From positions 2,914,001-2,978,000 of the forward strand of contig NZ_CP040872.1 in assembly GCF_006337065.1 (NCBI RefSeq): a stretch of DNA of 64,000 bases. The letters are read 5' to 3'. A program made the position numbers and the translations under genes. The notes below the pieces were generated by a model. The model did not search any database and was not told the origin of the DNA. It was given only the letters and a program-made list of their open reading frames with translations. Of the stretch, positions 1-8,072 are shown in pieces; position 1 is the first letter of the stretch; every line of letters starts with the position of its first letter. Source of the stretch: Agromyces laixinhei (GTDB lineage Bacteria > Actinomycetota > Actinomycetes > Actinomycetales > Microbacteriaceae).

Positions 1-64
1 TCGCGTCGGTGATGACCTTCTTCAGCGTCGGGTCGAGTGCCTCGTCTTCCAGGCGGTCAGGCAT
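1..64 (-). CDS. Partial CDS downstream of the HTH gene, N-terminus only
   Basis: Only the first 21 codons lie in the window (MPDRLEDEALDPTLKKVITD and onward), running off the left edge. The ATG at 62-64 overlaps the stop of the HTH gene (57-59) by eight bases, so translation is probably coupled and the two genes form an operon. In other actinobacteria similar small HTH genes are often followed by a Clp N-terminal-domain protein. The visible acidic/basic N-terminus is compatible with that but does not prove it. Function is left open. Confidence 0.55.
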   Translation of the reverse strand, partial: MPDRLEDEALDPTLKKVITDA

Positions 65-308
65 TGCGTCTCCTCAGTTCGACGCCGGCGACTTCGAGCC
101 GTCGGTGATGCTTCTTGTGCACGGCTTGCCGGGTGACGCCGAGCGCCTCGGCGACCTGCGTCCAGCTCCAGCCGGCGCGCATCGCGCGCTCGACGGCCGC
201 GTCTTCGAGACGGTCGGCGAGCTCGCGCAGGGCGACGACTGCGGCGAGGTCGTCGGCTTCGGCGCCGGTGGGGTCGGGACTCTGCTGAATCGGCGGGGGC
301 GGGGTCAT
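57..308 (-). CDS. Small helix-turn-helix DNA-binding protein
   Basis: This 83-residue protein has a proline-rich N-terminus and a helical middle. A clear helix-turn-helix lies at about residues 46-72, with a WTQVAEALGVTRQAVHKKH core of the kind seen in sigma-like and Xre-like HTHs; no other domain is visible. It is probably a transcriptional regulator. The ATG at 306-308 has no Shine-Dalgarno. Instead a -10 hexamer ends six bases upstream, so the mRNA is probably leaderless. Two inverted repeats overlap its promoter, suggesting autorepression. It overlaps the next gene on the left by 8 bp. The target and the partner protein are unknown. Confidence 0.75.
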   Translation of the reverse strand: MTPPPPIQQSPDPTGAEADDLAAVVALRELADRLEDAAVERAMRAGWSWTQVAEALGVTRQAVHKKHHRRLEVAGVELRRRNA

Positions 309-312
309 AGAA

Positions 313-353
313 GCAACGTAGGTTGCTTATCTCGATTTGTCAACCATAGTTGC
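313..353 (-). promoter_or_regulatory. Promoter with twin operators for the small HTH gene
   Basis: On the minus strand there is a perfect -35 TTGACA (338-343), a 17-bp spacer and a -10 TACGTT (315-320), six bases before the ATG. Two inverted repeats lie over it: gcaac-gtag-gttgc at 313-326 covers the -10, and caac-cata-gttg at 341-352 overlaps the -35. Their centres are 27 bp apart. This layout fits a repressor binding its own promoter. The GNAT gene reads divergently from the other side. Confidence 0.6.
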
Positions 354-431
354 TTATTCCCTCGCTTCGCGCAGGCCACCGACCTCGAATTGGCCGTTGC
401 TCCGTGCACGACGCTGCGATTGCATCGAAGG

Positions 432-863
432 ATGCACGACGACTTCGAGTTCTCCGCCGACCCCGCACGTCTCGACCTCGATCGGGTGCACACCTGGCTC
501 GCCGACGAGTCGTATTGGGCGACGGGTCGCTCGCGTGCCGCGCTCGAGGCCGCAGTCGCCGCTTCACGCAACTACGGCATCTACGACGCCGCGAGCGGCG
601 CGCAGCTCGCGTACGCCCGGGTCATCACCGACGGGGTCACCTTCGCCTGGCTGTGCGACGTGTTCGTCGATGCCGACACGAGGGGTCGCGGCATCGGCGT
701 GGCGCTCATCGAGCGGATCATGGCATCGCTCGAACCGCTCGGGCTCCGACGCATCGGCCTCACGACCGCCGACGCGCACGGACTCTACGAGCGGTTCGGG
801 TTCCGTCCGCTCGACCAGCCGGAGCAGTGGATGGCCCGCATGGCCCCGATCGCCGCGGAGTGA
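432..863 (+). CDS. GNAT family N-acetyltransferase
   Basis: The protein is 143 residues. Its GNAT core is clear: a central strand (TFAWLCDVFVD) is followed by the acetyl-CoA pyrophosphate loop TRGRGIGVALIERI (R/Q-x-x-G-x-G/A pattern) at about residues 83-96, then LRRIGLTTADAHGLYERFGF, the usual C-terminal strand and helix with the conserved Tyr. It should transfer an acetyl group from acetyl-CoA to an unknown amine in the cytoplasm. The ATG at 432 gives a family-typical length; upstream in-frame codons are not protein-like. It reads divergently from the HTH gene. Confidence 0.8.
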   Translation: MHDDFEFSADPARLDLDRVHTWLADESYWATGRSRAALEAAVAASRNYGIYDAASGAQLAYARVITDGVTFAWLCDVFVDADTRGRGIGVALIERIMASLEPLGLRRIGLTTADAHGLYERFGFRPLDQPEQWMARMAPIAAE

Positions 864-881
864 CCGCGACGGCGAGTCGGC

Positions 882-1667
882 TCAGGCCGCGCCCGACTCG
901 CGCTCGACCTCGTCAGCGGCGAATGCCTCGACCTCACGCCCGTAAGCGATCATGAGGAAGCTCGTGCCGTCGGGACGTTCGAACGTGAACTCGCGCTCGT
1001 GCAACCGCTCGAATCCGAGGCGCTCGTAGAGCCGCTGCGCGGAGAGCATGTCGGGCCCGGTGTTCAGCACGACGCGCTCGATGCCGCGGATGCGCGCGAG
1101 CCGGAGCACGTGCGCGACGAGCACCTCGCCGACGCCACGGCGACGCGCCTCAGCTGCGACGCCGAGGAACCGGAAGTCGAGCTCGCCCTCGCGAGCGAGC
1201 GGCGAGATCGCGGCGGCGGCCACGGGAGTGGAGACGGTGCCGAGCAACGCGCCGGTCGCGGCATCCGTCGCCACCCAGACCTGGTGCTCTCGTGCGCGCT
1301 CGGCGACCGCGACGATGTCGGCGCGATAGGCGTCGCTCAGCTCGAAGTCGCACGCGTAGGCGGCTTCGACGAGCCCGGTGACCGCCTCGACCTCGTCGGG
1401 GCGCATGAGCCGCACGCGGAGGTCGGCCCGCTCCTGCAGCCCGAAGCTGTAGGCGAACGCCACGACCTCGCCGAATCGCTCGTCGCGCTCGGGCACCCGT
1501 TCGAACCCGAGCCTCGCGTAGAGCGCCTGAGCACGGAGGTTGCGCTCACCGGTGTCGAGCAGCAGCGCGTCGGCACCCCAGCCGAGCGCGGTCTCCATGC
1601 TCGCCCGCATCAGGGCCTCGCCCATCCCGGCACCCTGGGCGACGGGGTCGACGGCCACGAGCCGCAC
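882..1667 (-). CDS. Tandem GNAT acetyltransferase, N-terminal part frameshifted
   Basis: This frame encodes the second half of a first GNAT domain (from strand 4, with AQGAGMGEALM as the acetyl-CoA loop) and a complete second GNAT domain (EARRRGVGEVLVAHV, then SAQRLYERLGF). The first domain lacks its start here. The sense sequence continues upstream in frame as PYSRVAVGDEAEV with no start codon; a plausible N-terminal part lies in another frame (1698-1900). The GTG at 1665-1667 is therefore only the first usable start and the gene is probably broken or mis-sequenced. Substrate unknown. GNAT tandems of this kind are common in actinobacteria. Confidence 0.6.
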   Translation of the reverse strand: MRLVAVDPVAQGAGMGEALMRASMETALGWGADALLLDTGERNLRAQALYARLGFERVPERDERFGEVVAFAYSFGLQERADLRVRLMRPDEVEAVTGLVEAAYACDFELSDAYRADIVAVAERAREHQVWVATDAATGALLGTVSTPVAAAAISPLAREGELDFRFLGVAAEARRRGVGEVLVAHVLRLARIRGIERVVLNTGPDMLSAQRLYERLGFERLHEREFTFERPDGTSFLMIAYGREVEAFAADEVERESGAA

Positions 1668-1697
1668 CTCGGCCTCGTCGCCGACCGCGACCCGCGA

Positions 1698-1900
1698 GTA
1701 CGGCGCCCGCGGCGCAGCACGCTCGCCGTGCCGAGCAGTCGCTCGCCGTCGCCGGCGGCGCCGTCACCGCCACGGGCGACGGCCACGAGCACGGCACCGG
1801 ATGCCGCGCGCCCCGAACCGGCCAGATCACGAGCCGCAAGACCGTTCGCTGACCGCTCGCCAGAGCTGTCCCTTCTGGCGACGGGCTTGCCCTGACGCAC
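1698..1900 (-). pseudogene. Displaced N-terminal fragment of the tandem GNAT gene
   Basis: In a different minus-strand frame, a GTG at 1898-1900 opens a stretch ending in ASGAVLVAVARGGD and ERLLGTASVLRRG. This is the normal beginning of a GNAT fold (first strands, before PYSRVAV). It joins the main GNAT frame only through a shift within about 1698-1720, where the transcript has 17 bases where a multiple of three is needed. It could be a true frameshift mutation or a sequencing indel in a GC-rich run. Confidence 0.5.
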
Positions 1901-1968
1901 CTTCTCGTCGAGAGTTGAGGTGCAGCCGGCGCGGTTCCGTCCGGTTCGGTCGAGTATGAGAGCGACGG

Positions 1969-2649
1969 ATGAGCGACGACGGCACGGAGGCTCGGACAGA
2001 GCCGGGTGACGCGCCAGCGGCGGCCGCGGCACTCTGTGCACGGTTCATCGAACTCCTCCCCGTGCAGGGCGTGTCGATCTCCGTGGTCGGGGCGCCGGCG
2101 CATTCGACGATCGGCGCGAGCGACACCGTCGCGGCGCGAGCCGAGGAGTTGCAGTTCGAGCTCGGAGAAGGGCCTCACTGGGAAGCGCTGCGCGGCGGTC
2201 AGGCCGTTCTCGTTCCCGACCTCGACGAGCGCGACCAGTCGTGGCCGGTGTTCGGGGCCGCGGTGCGCGAACTCGGCGTCGGTGCACTGTTCGCATTCCC
2301 CATGTTCATGGGCGCGGTCACGGTCGGGGTGGTGGACATGTACCGTTCCACTCCCGGCGGGTTGGATGCGAGGGCGATCGCCACAGCCCGCACTCTCGCT
2401 GCATCGACCGCGGGCGCCGCCTTGCGCCTCGCCGCCCGATCCGCGAGCGAGGATTCAGTTGCCCGTGGAGCGTTGACTCCCGAGATGCGACGCGAAGTGC
2501 ACCAGGCGACCGGAATGATCCTGGCGCAGCTCCAGGTGACGGCCACGGAGGCGTTCTCCCGGCTGCAGGCGCATGCCTATTCCACGGGCCAGACGGTAGA
2601 ATTCGTAGCGCACGAAGTGGTGGCGAGACGATTGAGTTTTCGTAATTGA
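1969..2649 (+). CDS. GAF and ANTAR domain protein, transcription antitermination regulator
   Basis: The protein is 226 residues. A GAF-like sensor domain spans about residues 18-155 (pattern LQFELGEGPHWEAL, then VGALFAFPMFMGAVTVGVVDMY). A C-terminal ANTAR domain spans about 165-222, with MRREVHQATGMILAQLQVTA, the typical three-helix RNA-binding core. ANTAR proteins bind paired hexaloop hairpins in nascent RNA and stop termination; the GAF part presumably senses a small ligand or redox change. A second GAF-ANTAR gene follows 63 bp downstream on the same strand, so the two may act together. The RNA target was not identified here. Confidence 0.85.
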   Translation: MSDDGTEARTEPGDAPAAAAALCARFIELLPVQGVSISVVGAPAHSTIGASDTVAARAEELQFELGEGPHWEALRGGQAVLVPDLDERDQSWPVFGAAVRELGVGALFAFPMFMGAVTVGVVDMYRSTPGGLDARAIATARTLAASTAGAALRLAARSASEDSVARGALTPEMRREVHQATGMILAQLQVTATEAFSRLQAHAYSTGQTVEFVAHEVVARRLSFRN

Positions 2650-2712
2650 TCAGTATTCCGTGAGTGAGCAGTACGAAAACGAATGGCCCTCGCGGTCGTG
2701 TCAGGAGGATAG

Positions 2713-3474
2713 GTGGCGATCATGACCGAGAGTTCGAGAGAAGCGCGACTCAATACCGCGTTCGTCACCCTCGCCGATACGTTGACCGACGAGTACGATG
2801 TCGTCGATCTCCTGCACACCCTGATGAACGAGACCATCGAAGTCGTCGATGCTCAAGCCAGCGGATTGATGCTCGCGAACGGCCACAACGAGCTGGAGCT
2901 CGTTGCCTCGACCAGTGAGCGGGCGGACTTCGTCGAAGTCATGCAGTTGAACGCGGGTTCGGGGCCATGCGTGCAGTGTTTCGGCGAAGGCAGAGCCGTC
3001 TCGGTCGCCGATGTGAGCGAAACGGGCGCTGCTTGGGCGGAGTTTCGCGCTGCGGCCCTCCTGCAGGGCTTCCACAGCGTGCACGCAGTACCTCTTCGAC
3101 TCCGCAGCGAGACCATCGGGGCGATGAACCTCTTCCGCACAAGCACCGGTGTGTTGAGTGACCGGGATGCGGCCGTCGCTCAGGCGCTCGCGGATGTCGC
3201 CACGATCGGCATCCTGCAGGAGCGGATCATCCGCGAGACCGCTATCGTCACCGAGCAGCTCCAGCGCGCGCTCGACAGCCGGATCCTGATCGAACAGGCC
3301 AAGGGTGTGGTTGCAGAGTCCGCCGGAGTTGAGATGGAGGAGGCATTCGCGATGCTTCGCGATCATGCTCGCTCAAGCAATCTCACCCTGCGCTCCGTGG
3401 CCGAAGGCGTCGTCGGTCGCACCGTGGATGTCGCCGGCCTCATGCGTGTGCCGAGAGCCGCGTCGACACCGTAG
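2713..3474 (+). CDS. GAF and ANTAR domain protein, second copy
   Basis: The 253-residue product has a GAF domain at about residues 18-165 and an ANTAR domain at about 180-240 (ILIEQAKGVVAESAGVEMEEAF is the helix-1/2 core). The GAF part contains a CVQCF pair of cysteines that could respond to redox state. A strong Shine-Dalgarno (GGAGG at 2704-2708) lies four bases before the GTG used here; an ATG at 2722 is an alternative. It follows the first GAF-ANTAR gene closely and precedes a small membrane-protein gene, which could be a regulated target (inference). Confidence 0.85.
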   Translation: MAIMTESSREARLNTAFVTLADTLTDEYDVVDLLHTLMNETIEVVDAQASGLMLANGHNELELVASTSERADFVEVMQLNAGSGPCVQCFGEGRAVSVADVSETGAAWAEFRAAALLQGFHSVHAVPLRLRSETIGAMNLFRTSTGVLSDRDAAVAQALADVATIGILQERIIRETAIVTEQLQRALDSRILIEQAKGVVAESAGVEMEEAFAMLRDHARSSNLTLRSVAEGVVGRTVDVAGLMRVPRAASTP

Positions 3475-3505
3475 CCCGCCCGATACACCCTGGATCACTT
3501 GTACA

Positions 3506-3529
3506 CAACCCCTTTCTGACCGGGGGTTG
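3506..3529 (+). terminator. Hairpin after the second GAF-ANTAR gene
   Basis: A perfect 7-bp stem (caacccc at 3506-3512 with ggggttg at 3523-3529) encloses a 10-nt loop, 31 bp after the stop of the GAF-ANTAR gene. No T-run follows, so it is at best a weak terminator. It lies in the leader of the next gene and could instead be a regulatory hairpin. It does not have the paired hexaloops expected of an ANTAR target. Confidence 0.3.
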
Positions 3530-3628
3530 CAGAGGTACCATGCGAATCGCAGGTGATCGTTCTCTCTGGCCCTCGGGGCGCGCATCGCTGGAACTCAATG
3601 GAGTACCACGTGATGGAAGAGGAACGAC

Positions 3629-4276
3629 ATGAAGAGCAGAACGCCTCCATCATCGTCGAAGGTACACGCGCGCAGCGTCTCGGCACCTCCGCATGATCGT
3701 GCCGATCTGCGGGCAGGGTACGACCGCGAAGAGGCCGTCGCTCTCGAGAATGAACGGTACGGCGGCGTCAACGTCGGTTCCGCGTTCCTCGGGTGGGTCA
3801 CCGCCACCGGCGCGACGGTGGTGCTGATCGCCCTCGTCGCCGCGGTCACTGCGCTGGTTGCCGCCATGACCGGCGGGGTCGCCGAAGCGGCAACGGATGT
3901 CGGCGGAAACCTGCGGGCCGCCGGCATATGGGGGGTCGTCATCCTGTTGGTGATCTGGTTCGTCTCGTTCTACTGCGGCGGCTACGTCGCGGGGCGGATG
4001 GCCCGTTACAACGGGGCGCTTCAGGGCGTCGCCGTCTGGGCGTGGGCGGTGGTCATCGCACTCATCATGACCGTGGTCGGGCTGATCGCGGGGCAGAACC
4101 TCTCGGTGCCGGCCGGCGCGAGTCCGACCCTGCCGTTCCCGGAGGACCAGGCCGCGATGGCGGCGGTCGTCTCGAGCATCATCGTCGCGGTCGTCGCGTT
4201 GGCCGGGGCGATCCTCGGCGGCTTGGCCGGAATGCGGTTCTGCCGCACAGTCGATCGGGAGGGCCTCGGCGAGTGA
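3629..4276 (+). CDS. Four-helix membrane protein of unknown function
   Basis: The protein is 215 residues. About 50 polar N-terminal residues are followed by four hydrophobic segments (about 50-80, 105-125, 135-155 and 180-205) rich in Ala, Val and Gly. The helix-2 region carries SFYCGGYVAGRMARY, a glycine-rich motif seen in small YrzE/TIGR04086-like membrane proteins. A Shine-Dalgarno (AGAGGA) lies about six bases before the ATG. It stands alone between the GAF-ANTAR pair and sdaA, separated from both by more than 100 bp. Function unknown. Confidence 0.7.
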   Translation: MKSRTPPSSSKVHARSVSAPPHDRADLRAGYDREEAVALENERYGGVNVGSAFLGWVTATGATVVLIALVAAVTALVAAMTGGVAEAATDVGGNLRAAGIWGVVILLVIWFVSFYCGGYVAGRMARYNGALQGVAVWAWAVVIALIMTVVGLIAGQNLSVPAGASPTLPFPEDQAAMAAVVSSIIVAVVALAGAILGGLAGMRFCRTVDREGLGE

Positions 4277-4377
4277 GCCGGCCAGGAGGCTGCATCAGGC
4301 CGATCGGCCCGACTCTGCGCAAGATCCTGCGACCACACGCCGGATACGTGCGCGGGTGCTCGGCGTAGCCTTGACGG

Positions 4378-5781
4378 GTGACAGCGTTCGTCTCCACCCT
4401 CGATCTGTTCTCGATCGGGATCGGCCCATCGAGTTCGCACACCGTCGGCCCGATGCGGGCGGCGCGTGCGTTCGCCGAGCGACTCGAGAGTGAGGGCTCA
4501 CTCGATGGGGTCACCCGCATCGCGTGCTCCCTCTACGGCTCGCTCGGGGCCACCGGCCTCGGGCACGGCACCCCCGATGCGGTCATCGCGGGCCTCGCGG
4601 GCCTCGAACCCCATGACTGCGACCCCGACGAGGTGCGCGGCGCGTGGTCCCGCCTCGGCGACGACGGGGCGGAAGTGCGCATCGCCGGTACCCACCCGAT
4701 ACGGATGCTGCGCAGCGACGTCTCGCTCGAACCCCGCACCCGCCTGCCCGGCCACCCCAACGCGCTGACGCTCCGGGCTTGGGGCGACGGGCCGCTGCCC
4801 ATCGCCGAAGACACGTACTACTCGGTCGGCGGGGGCTTCATCCGCCGCGAGGGTGAACCCGCGTCCGAGGCCGAGGCGCTGCGGCATCCGCTGCCGTATT
4901 CGAACGCCGATGAGCTGCTCGCACTCTGCGAAGAGCACGGCGTCTCGCTGTGCGACGTCGCTCGGCACAACGAGGTCGCCGTGCACGGCGAGCAGGGCAT
5001 CGACGACGGGCTCGACGCGATCTGGGCGGCGATGGCCGAGTGCGTCGCCAACGGCCTCGCCACCGGCGGCACCCTGCCGGGCGGGCTCCGGGTGAAGCGC
5101 CGCGCACCGCTCGTGCGACAGCGCCTCGACGAGTACGACCGCGACGAAGACGACAGCGCCGAAGAATCCAGCGCCGCTCAACACCGCGACACCTCGACCG
5201 AGTGGCTGCACGCCTTCGCTCTCGCGGTGAACGAGGAGAACGCCTCGGGCGGGCGGGTCGTCACCGCGCCGACGAACGGTGCAGCGGGCATCATCCCCGC
5301 CGTCGGCCACTACTACCTGAAGTTCGTACCCGGTGCGGATGCCGCCGGCATCCGCCGCTACCTGCTGACCGCCGCGGCGATCGCCTCGCTCGTGAAGAAG
5401 AACGCCTCGATCTCGGGCGCGGAGGGCGGCTGCCAGGCCGAGGTCGGCTCTGCATGCGCGATGGCGGCCGGCGGGCTCTGCGCCGTGCTCGGCGGCACCC
5501 CGCGGCAGATCGAGAACGCCGCCGAGATCGCGATGGAGCACCACCTCGGGCTCACGTGCGATCCCGTCGGCGGGCTCGTGCAGGTGCCGTGCATCGAACG
5601 CAACGCGATCGCCTCATCGACTGCCGTCTCCGCCGCCCGACTCGCGTTGCACGGCGACGGCACCCACGTCGTCTCCCTCGACACCGTCATCGAGACGATG
5701 CGGCAGACGGGCATCGACATGATGAACAAGTACAAGGAGACGAGCGAGGGCGGCCTCGCGGTCAACGTCATCGAGTGCTGA
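4378..5781 (+). CDS. sdaA: L-serine ammonia-lyase (iron-sulfur L-serine dehydratase), single-chain
   Basis: It converts L-serine to pyruvate and ammonia using a [4Fe-4S] cluster. The 467-residue chain is the fused type. The beta domain is N-terminal, with the signature [18 protein letters not shown] at about residues 12-29. The alpha domain begins near residue 270 and carries [20 protein letters not shown]. Cluster cysteines are likely C352, C394 (LTCDPVGG) and C405 (VPCIERNA). The GTG start is preceded by TAGCCT and six bases, so the mRNA may be leaderless. No glycine-cleavage or serine-pathway gene is adjacent; serC lies far away at 60.9 kb. Confidence 0.95.
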   Translation: MTAFVSTLDLFSIGIGPSSSHTVGPMRAARAFAERLESEGSLDGVTRIACSLYGSLGATGLGHGTPDAVIAGLAGLEPHDCDPDEVRGAWSRLGDDGAEVRIAGTHPIRMLRSDVSLEPRTRLPGHPNALTLRAWGDGPLPIAEDTYYSVGGGFIRREGEPASEAEALRHPLPYSNADELLALCEEHGVSLCDVARHNEVAVHGEQGIDDGLDAIWAAMAECVANGLATGGTLPGGLRVKRRAPLVRQRLDEYDRDEDDSAEESSAAQHRDTSTEWLHAFALAVNEENASGGRVVTAPTNGAAGIIPAVGHYYLKFVPGADAAGIRRYLLTAAAIASLVKKNASISGAEGGCQAEVGSACAMAAGGLCAVLGGTPRQIENAAEIAMEHHLGLTCDPVGGLVQVPCIERNAIASSTAVSAARLALHGDGTHVVSLDTVIETMRQTGIDMMNKYKETSEGGLAVNVIEC

Positions 5782-5793
5782 GCCGGTTGCCGT

Positions 5794-6690
5794 TCAGTTC
5801 GGGAGTCCGACGAGGCGTGCGCTGTCGTTCCACAGCGCACGGGCCAGATCGTCGTTTCGGCCCATCGTCGAGGGGTCGGTCCAGATGATCTCGCCTCGGC
5901 GCAGCGCCGCATAGGACGCGCCGCCCGGGCAACGTTCGGCGCCGAGCGCGAGCTTCGCCAAGGCCGCACCGGCCGCCGCGCGCGAGTTCAACGTGGGGAC
6001 GAAAGTGCGCAGCGGGGTTCCGAGCGGCGTTCCGAGAAGAGACCAGGCGAAGCGGCGGGGCATCGAGAGGCCTCGTGCGAGCCCGGTGCCGAACACCTGT
6101 CCCGGATCGAACGCGATCGCCGAGATATGCCGGGCCCGGATGTCGTGGTGCGCATTCAACGAACGCACCGTGAGCACGCCGCACAGTTTGGAGGCGGTGT
6201 ACGCGTGCTCACCCGCCTCCCGCGGCGACGCTGCATGGAAGTCGTCGCGATCGGGGTGGGCGAGCAGATCGGCCGAGGCATGGCGGGGCACGACCAACCC
6301 GGCGTGGTTCTCGGGGTCGTGCGTGCCGCTCGTGGTCAGCACGATGCGGGCTCCTGCTCCGAGCGACGGCATCAGCAGCCGCAGCAGCAGGTAGTGGGCG
6401 AGATGGTTTGCGGCGAAGGTCGTCTCGTAACCGTCGACGGTGCGGTGCGTATCGTCGCCGCGGATCGTCCCCGCATTCAGCACCAGGGAGGTGAGCTTCG
6501 ACTCGCCGAGTCGCTCGCGCACGCACTCGGCGAAGGCGCGCACCGAGCTCAGTTGTGTCAGGTCGAGGGGGATGGCATCGGCCGACGGCGCACGCGCACC
6601 CGAGAACACCCGAGCCCCCGAGCTGGCGAACCGCTCGAGAGAGATGGCACCGAATCCTGAACTGCCGCCCGTGAGCCCGATCGTCGTCAT
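5794..6690 (-). CDS. Short-chain dehydrogenase/reductase (SDR) family oxidoreductase
   Basis: The protein is 298 residues from the ATG at 6688-6690, which has a GGAGG nine bases upstream. The Rossmann nucleotide-binding motif is TGGSSGFGA at about residues 6-14, followed by NAGT and the catalytic YTASK (Tyr-x-x-x-Lys). The size and C-terminal extension resemble the retinol dehydrogenase/WW-oxidoreductase-like SDRs. It should reduce or oxidise an alcohol/ketone with NAD(P)(H). It reads divergently from a MarR regulator with matching operators over both promoters, so it is probably the regulated gene of that pair. Substrate unknown. Confidence 0.85.
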   Translation of the reverse strand: MTTIGLTGGSSGFGAISLERFASSGARVFSGARAPSADAIPLDLTQLSSVRAFAECVRERLGESKLTSLVLNAGTIRGDDTHRTVDGYETTFAANHLAHYLLLRLLMPSLGAGARIVLTTSGTHDPENHAGLVVPRHASADLLAHPDRDDFHAASPREAGEHAYTASKLCGVLTVRSLNAHHDIRARHISAIAFDPGQVFGTGLARGLSMPRRFAWSLLGTPLGTPLRTFVPTLNSRAAAGAALAKLALGAERCPGGASYAALRRGEIIWTDPSTMGRNDDLARALWNDSARLVGLPN

Positions 6691-6749
6691 GATCGTTCGC
6701 CTCCGCCCGCTCAGTGTCTTCCGTCTCGTCGTCTTCCGTGTCTTCGTCA

Positions 6750-6806
6750 AGTATGCACCACATGTGATAATCACTCAAGAGTTCTATACCGACGCTGTAT
6801 TATCAC
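6750..6806. promoter_or_regulatory. Divergent SDR/marR promoters with two MarR-type operators
   Basis: Two related sites occur: gtgataatcac at 6764-6774 (5-bp arms, one central base) and gtattatcac at 6797-6806, which is the same motif inverted with one mismatch. Their centres are 32 bp apart, about three helical turns. The first overlaps the -35 (TTGAGT, 6773-6778) of an SDR promoter whose -10 is CATACT (6750-6755) with a 17-bp spacer. The second overlaps the marR -10 TATTAT (6798-6803), which ends six bases before the marR ATG. This is the standard arrangement for MarR repression of both genes. Confidence 0.6.
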
Positions 6807-6809
6807 CGT

Positions 6810-7304
6810 ATGGCCACGACGAAGCCCGCTGCTCTCAAGAGCCTGCGAGACCATCCCTCCTTCCTGCTCTCCCAGTTGGGCTTCCGGTCCGACGAGCGGT
6901 TCGCGAAACGTCTCGAACCGATCGGCATCAGCGCCCGGCAGTTCGGGGTGCTGCGCGCGCTGGCAGCGACCGATGGGCAGTCACAGCGGCAACTGTCCGC
7001 GACGCTGCGGATCCATCGCAACGTCATGGTGGGCATGATCGACGAACTCGAACGCCGCGGGCTCGTCGAGCGCAGACGGCATCCCGACGATCGACGCGCG
7101 CACGCAGTCCATCTGACCGCCGAGGCCCGCGAGCTCCTACCCCGGGTCGAAACCGTCCTGGACGCGTGCGATCAGGACCTCCTCGGCGCGCTCGACCAAC
7201 GAGACCGCGAGAAGTTGGCGACCTTGCTCCAACGTGCGATCGACAGTGCCGGTCTCGCGCCAGACGTGCACCCGGGGTACAACGCAATCGAACCGGTCAC
7301 GTGA
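6810..7304 (+). CDS. MarR family transcriptional regulator
   Basis: The protein is 164 residues with the winged-helix MarR fold. Features are the N-terminal dimer helix, SARQFGVLRALAATDG, the recognition region LSATLRIHRNVMVGMIDELERRGLVER at about residues 63-90, and the wing RRHPDDRRAHAVHLT with the conserved D-x-R. It probably represses itself and the divergent SDR gene and releases DNA on binding a small aromatic or reactive compound. The ATG lies six bases after the -10 with no Shine-Dalgarno, so the transcript is probably leaderless. Confidence 0.9.
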   Translation: MATTKPAALKSLRDHPSFLLSQLGFRSDERFAKRLEPIGISARQFGVLRALAATDGQSQRQLSATLRIHRNVMVGMIDELERRGLVERRRHPDDRRAHAVHLTAEARELLPRVETVLDACDQDLLGALDQRDREKLATLLQRAIDSAGLAPDVHPGYNAIEPVT

Positions 7305-7370
7305 GTCGTGCCCGAGCCGCCAGAGCCGCCCGAACGTCTTCGCACGGACGCGATTCGGGCACCCGCCTCG

Positions 7371-7925
7371 TCAGCAGGCGCAGCTGACGGCACCGTGGGC
7401 GACCGCGCGCCCGCCGAGCCCCGACTCGGCGACGTTGGTGAGCGGGTCTGCCGCAAGCTGCGCCGGCCCGCCGGCGGCGTCGTAGGCGAACCCCTCGCGT
7501 ACCCAGTACTCGAATCCGCCGAGCATCTCCTTGACCGGGTGGCCGAGCAATGCGAACTCGAGCGCGGCACGGGTGGCCCCGTTGCATCCGGGCCCCCAGC
7601 AGTAGACGACGACCGGCGTGCCGGCAGCAATCCGCGACGCGGCCTCGGTCGCGATTCGCCGACCCGGCAGGTGCAGGGCGCCGGGCACGTGCCCCTGGGC
7701 CCACGAGGCATCACTACGGGTGTCGACGAGCACGAAACCGGGGTCGGACCGCGGTTCCGAGCCGGCGAGCGCGGCGGCAACGTCCGAGACGTCGGACTCG
7801 AAGCCGAGTCGGCCCCGGAAGTGCGCGATCGCCGCGTCACGGCCTGCGATGTGCGCAAAGAGCGCGGGTGCCGGTGAGGGTGCAGTTGCTGCGGCCGGCG
7901 GCGGGGTCGTGGTCGTCTCGGTCAT
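7371..7925 (-). CDS. Rhodanese-like sulfurtransferase
   Basis: The protein is 184 residues from the ATG at 7923-7925. After about 40 low-complexity Pro/Ala/Thr residues comes a rhodanese domain (about residues 50-145): FVLVDTRSDASWAQGHVPGALHLPG, then the active-site loop YCWGPGCNGATRAA, in which Cys (CWGPGC) would carry the persulfide. The loop holds two cysteines rather than one. The chain ends in CAC, so an extra Cys pair sits at the very C-terminus. Partners are unknown; the marR/SDR pair is on the other side of a short gap and reads the opposite way. Confidence 0.8.
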   Translation of the reverse strand: MTETTTTPPPAAATAPSPAPALFAHIAGRDAAIAHFRGRLGFESDVSDVAAALAGSEPRSDPGFVLVDTRSDASWAQGHVPGALHLPGRRIATEAASRIAAGTPVVVYCWGPGCNGATRAALEFALLGHPVKEMLGGFEYWVREGFAYDAAGGPAQLAADPLTNVAESGLGGRAVAHGAVSCAC

Positions 7926-8072
7926 GCTCTTCACCCTGTCACCCGGCAGCGGTCGAGGGCAGGAGAAATCACGCCGTCGTGGCGCGACATCCCGCCACTG
8001 GTCACCGTCGGCGCAGGCGGACGACACGTCGTCCCGCGAGACGATGGGCGTCGCTCGGGATGACGCTCGGGC

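Noticed and set aside
999..1895. A 298-codon plus-strand frame opposite the GNAT gene
   Set aside because: It has no recognisable domain, and the minus strand carries clear GNAT motifs.
3475..3628. ANTAR target with paired hexaloops
   Set aside because: Only one 10-nt-loop hairpin and a tetraloop-like stem are present; no paired hexaloops.
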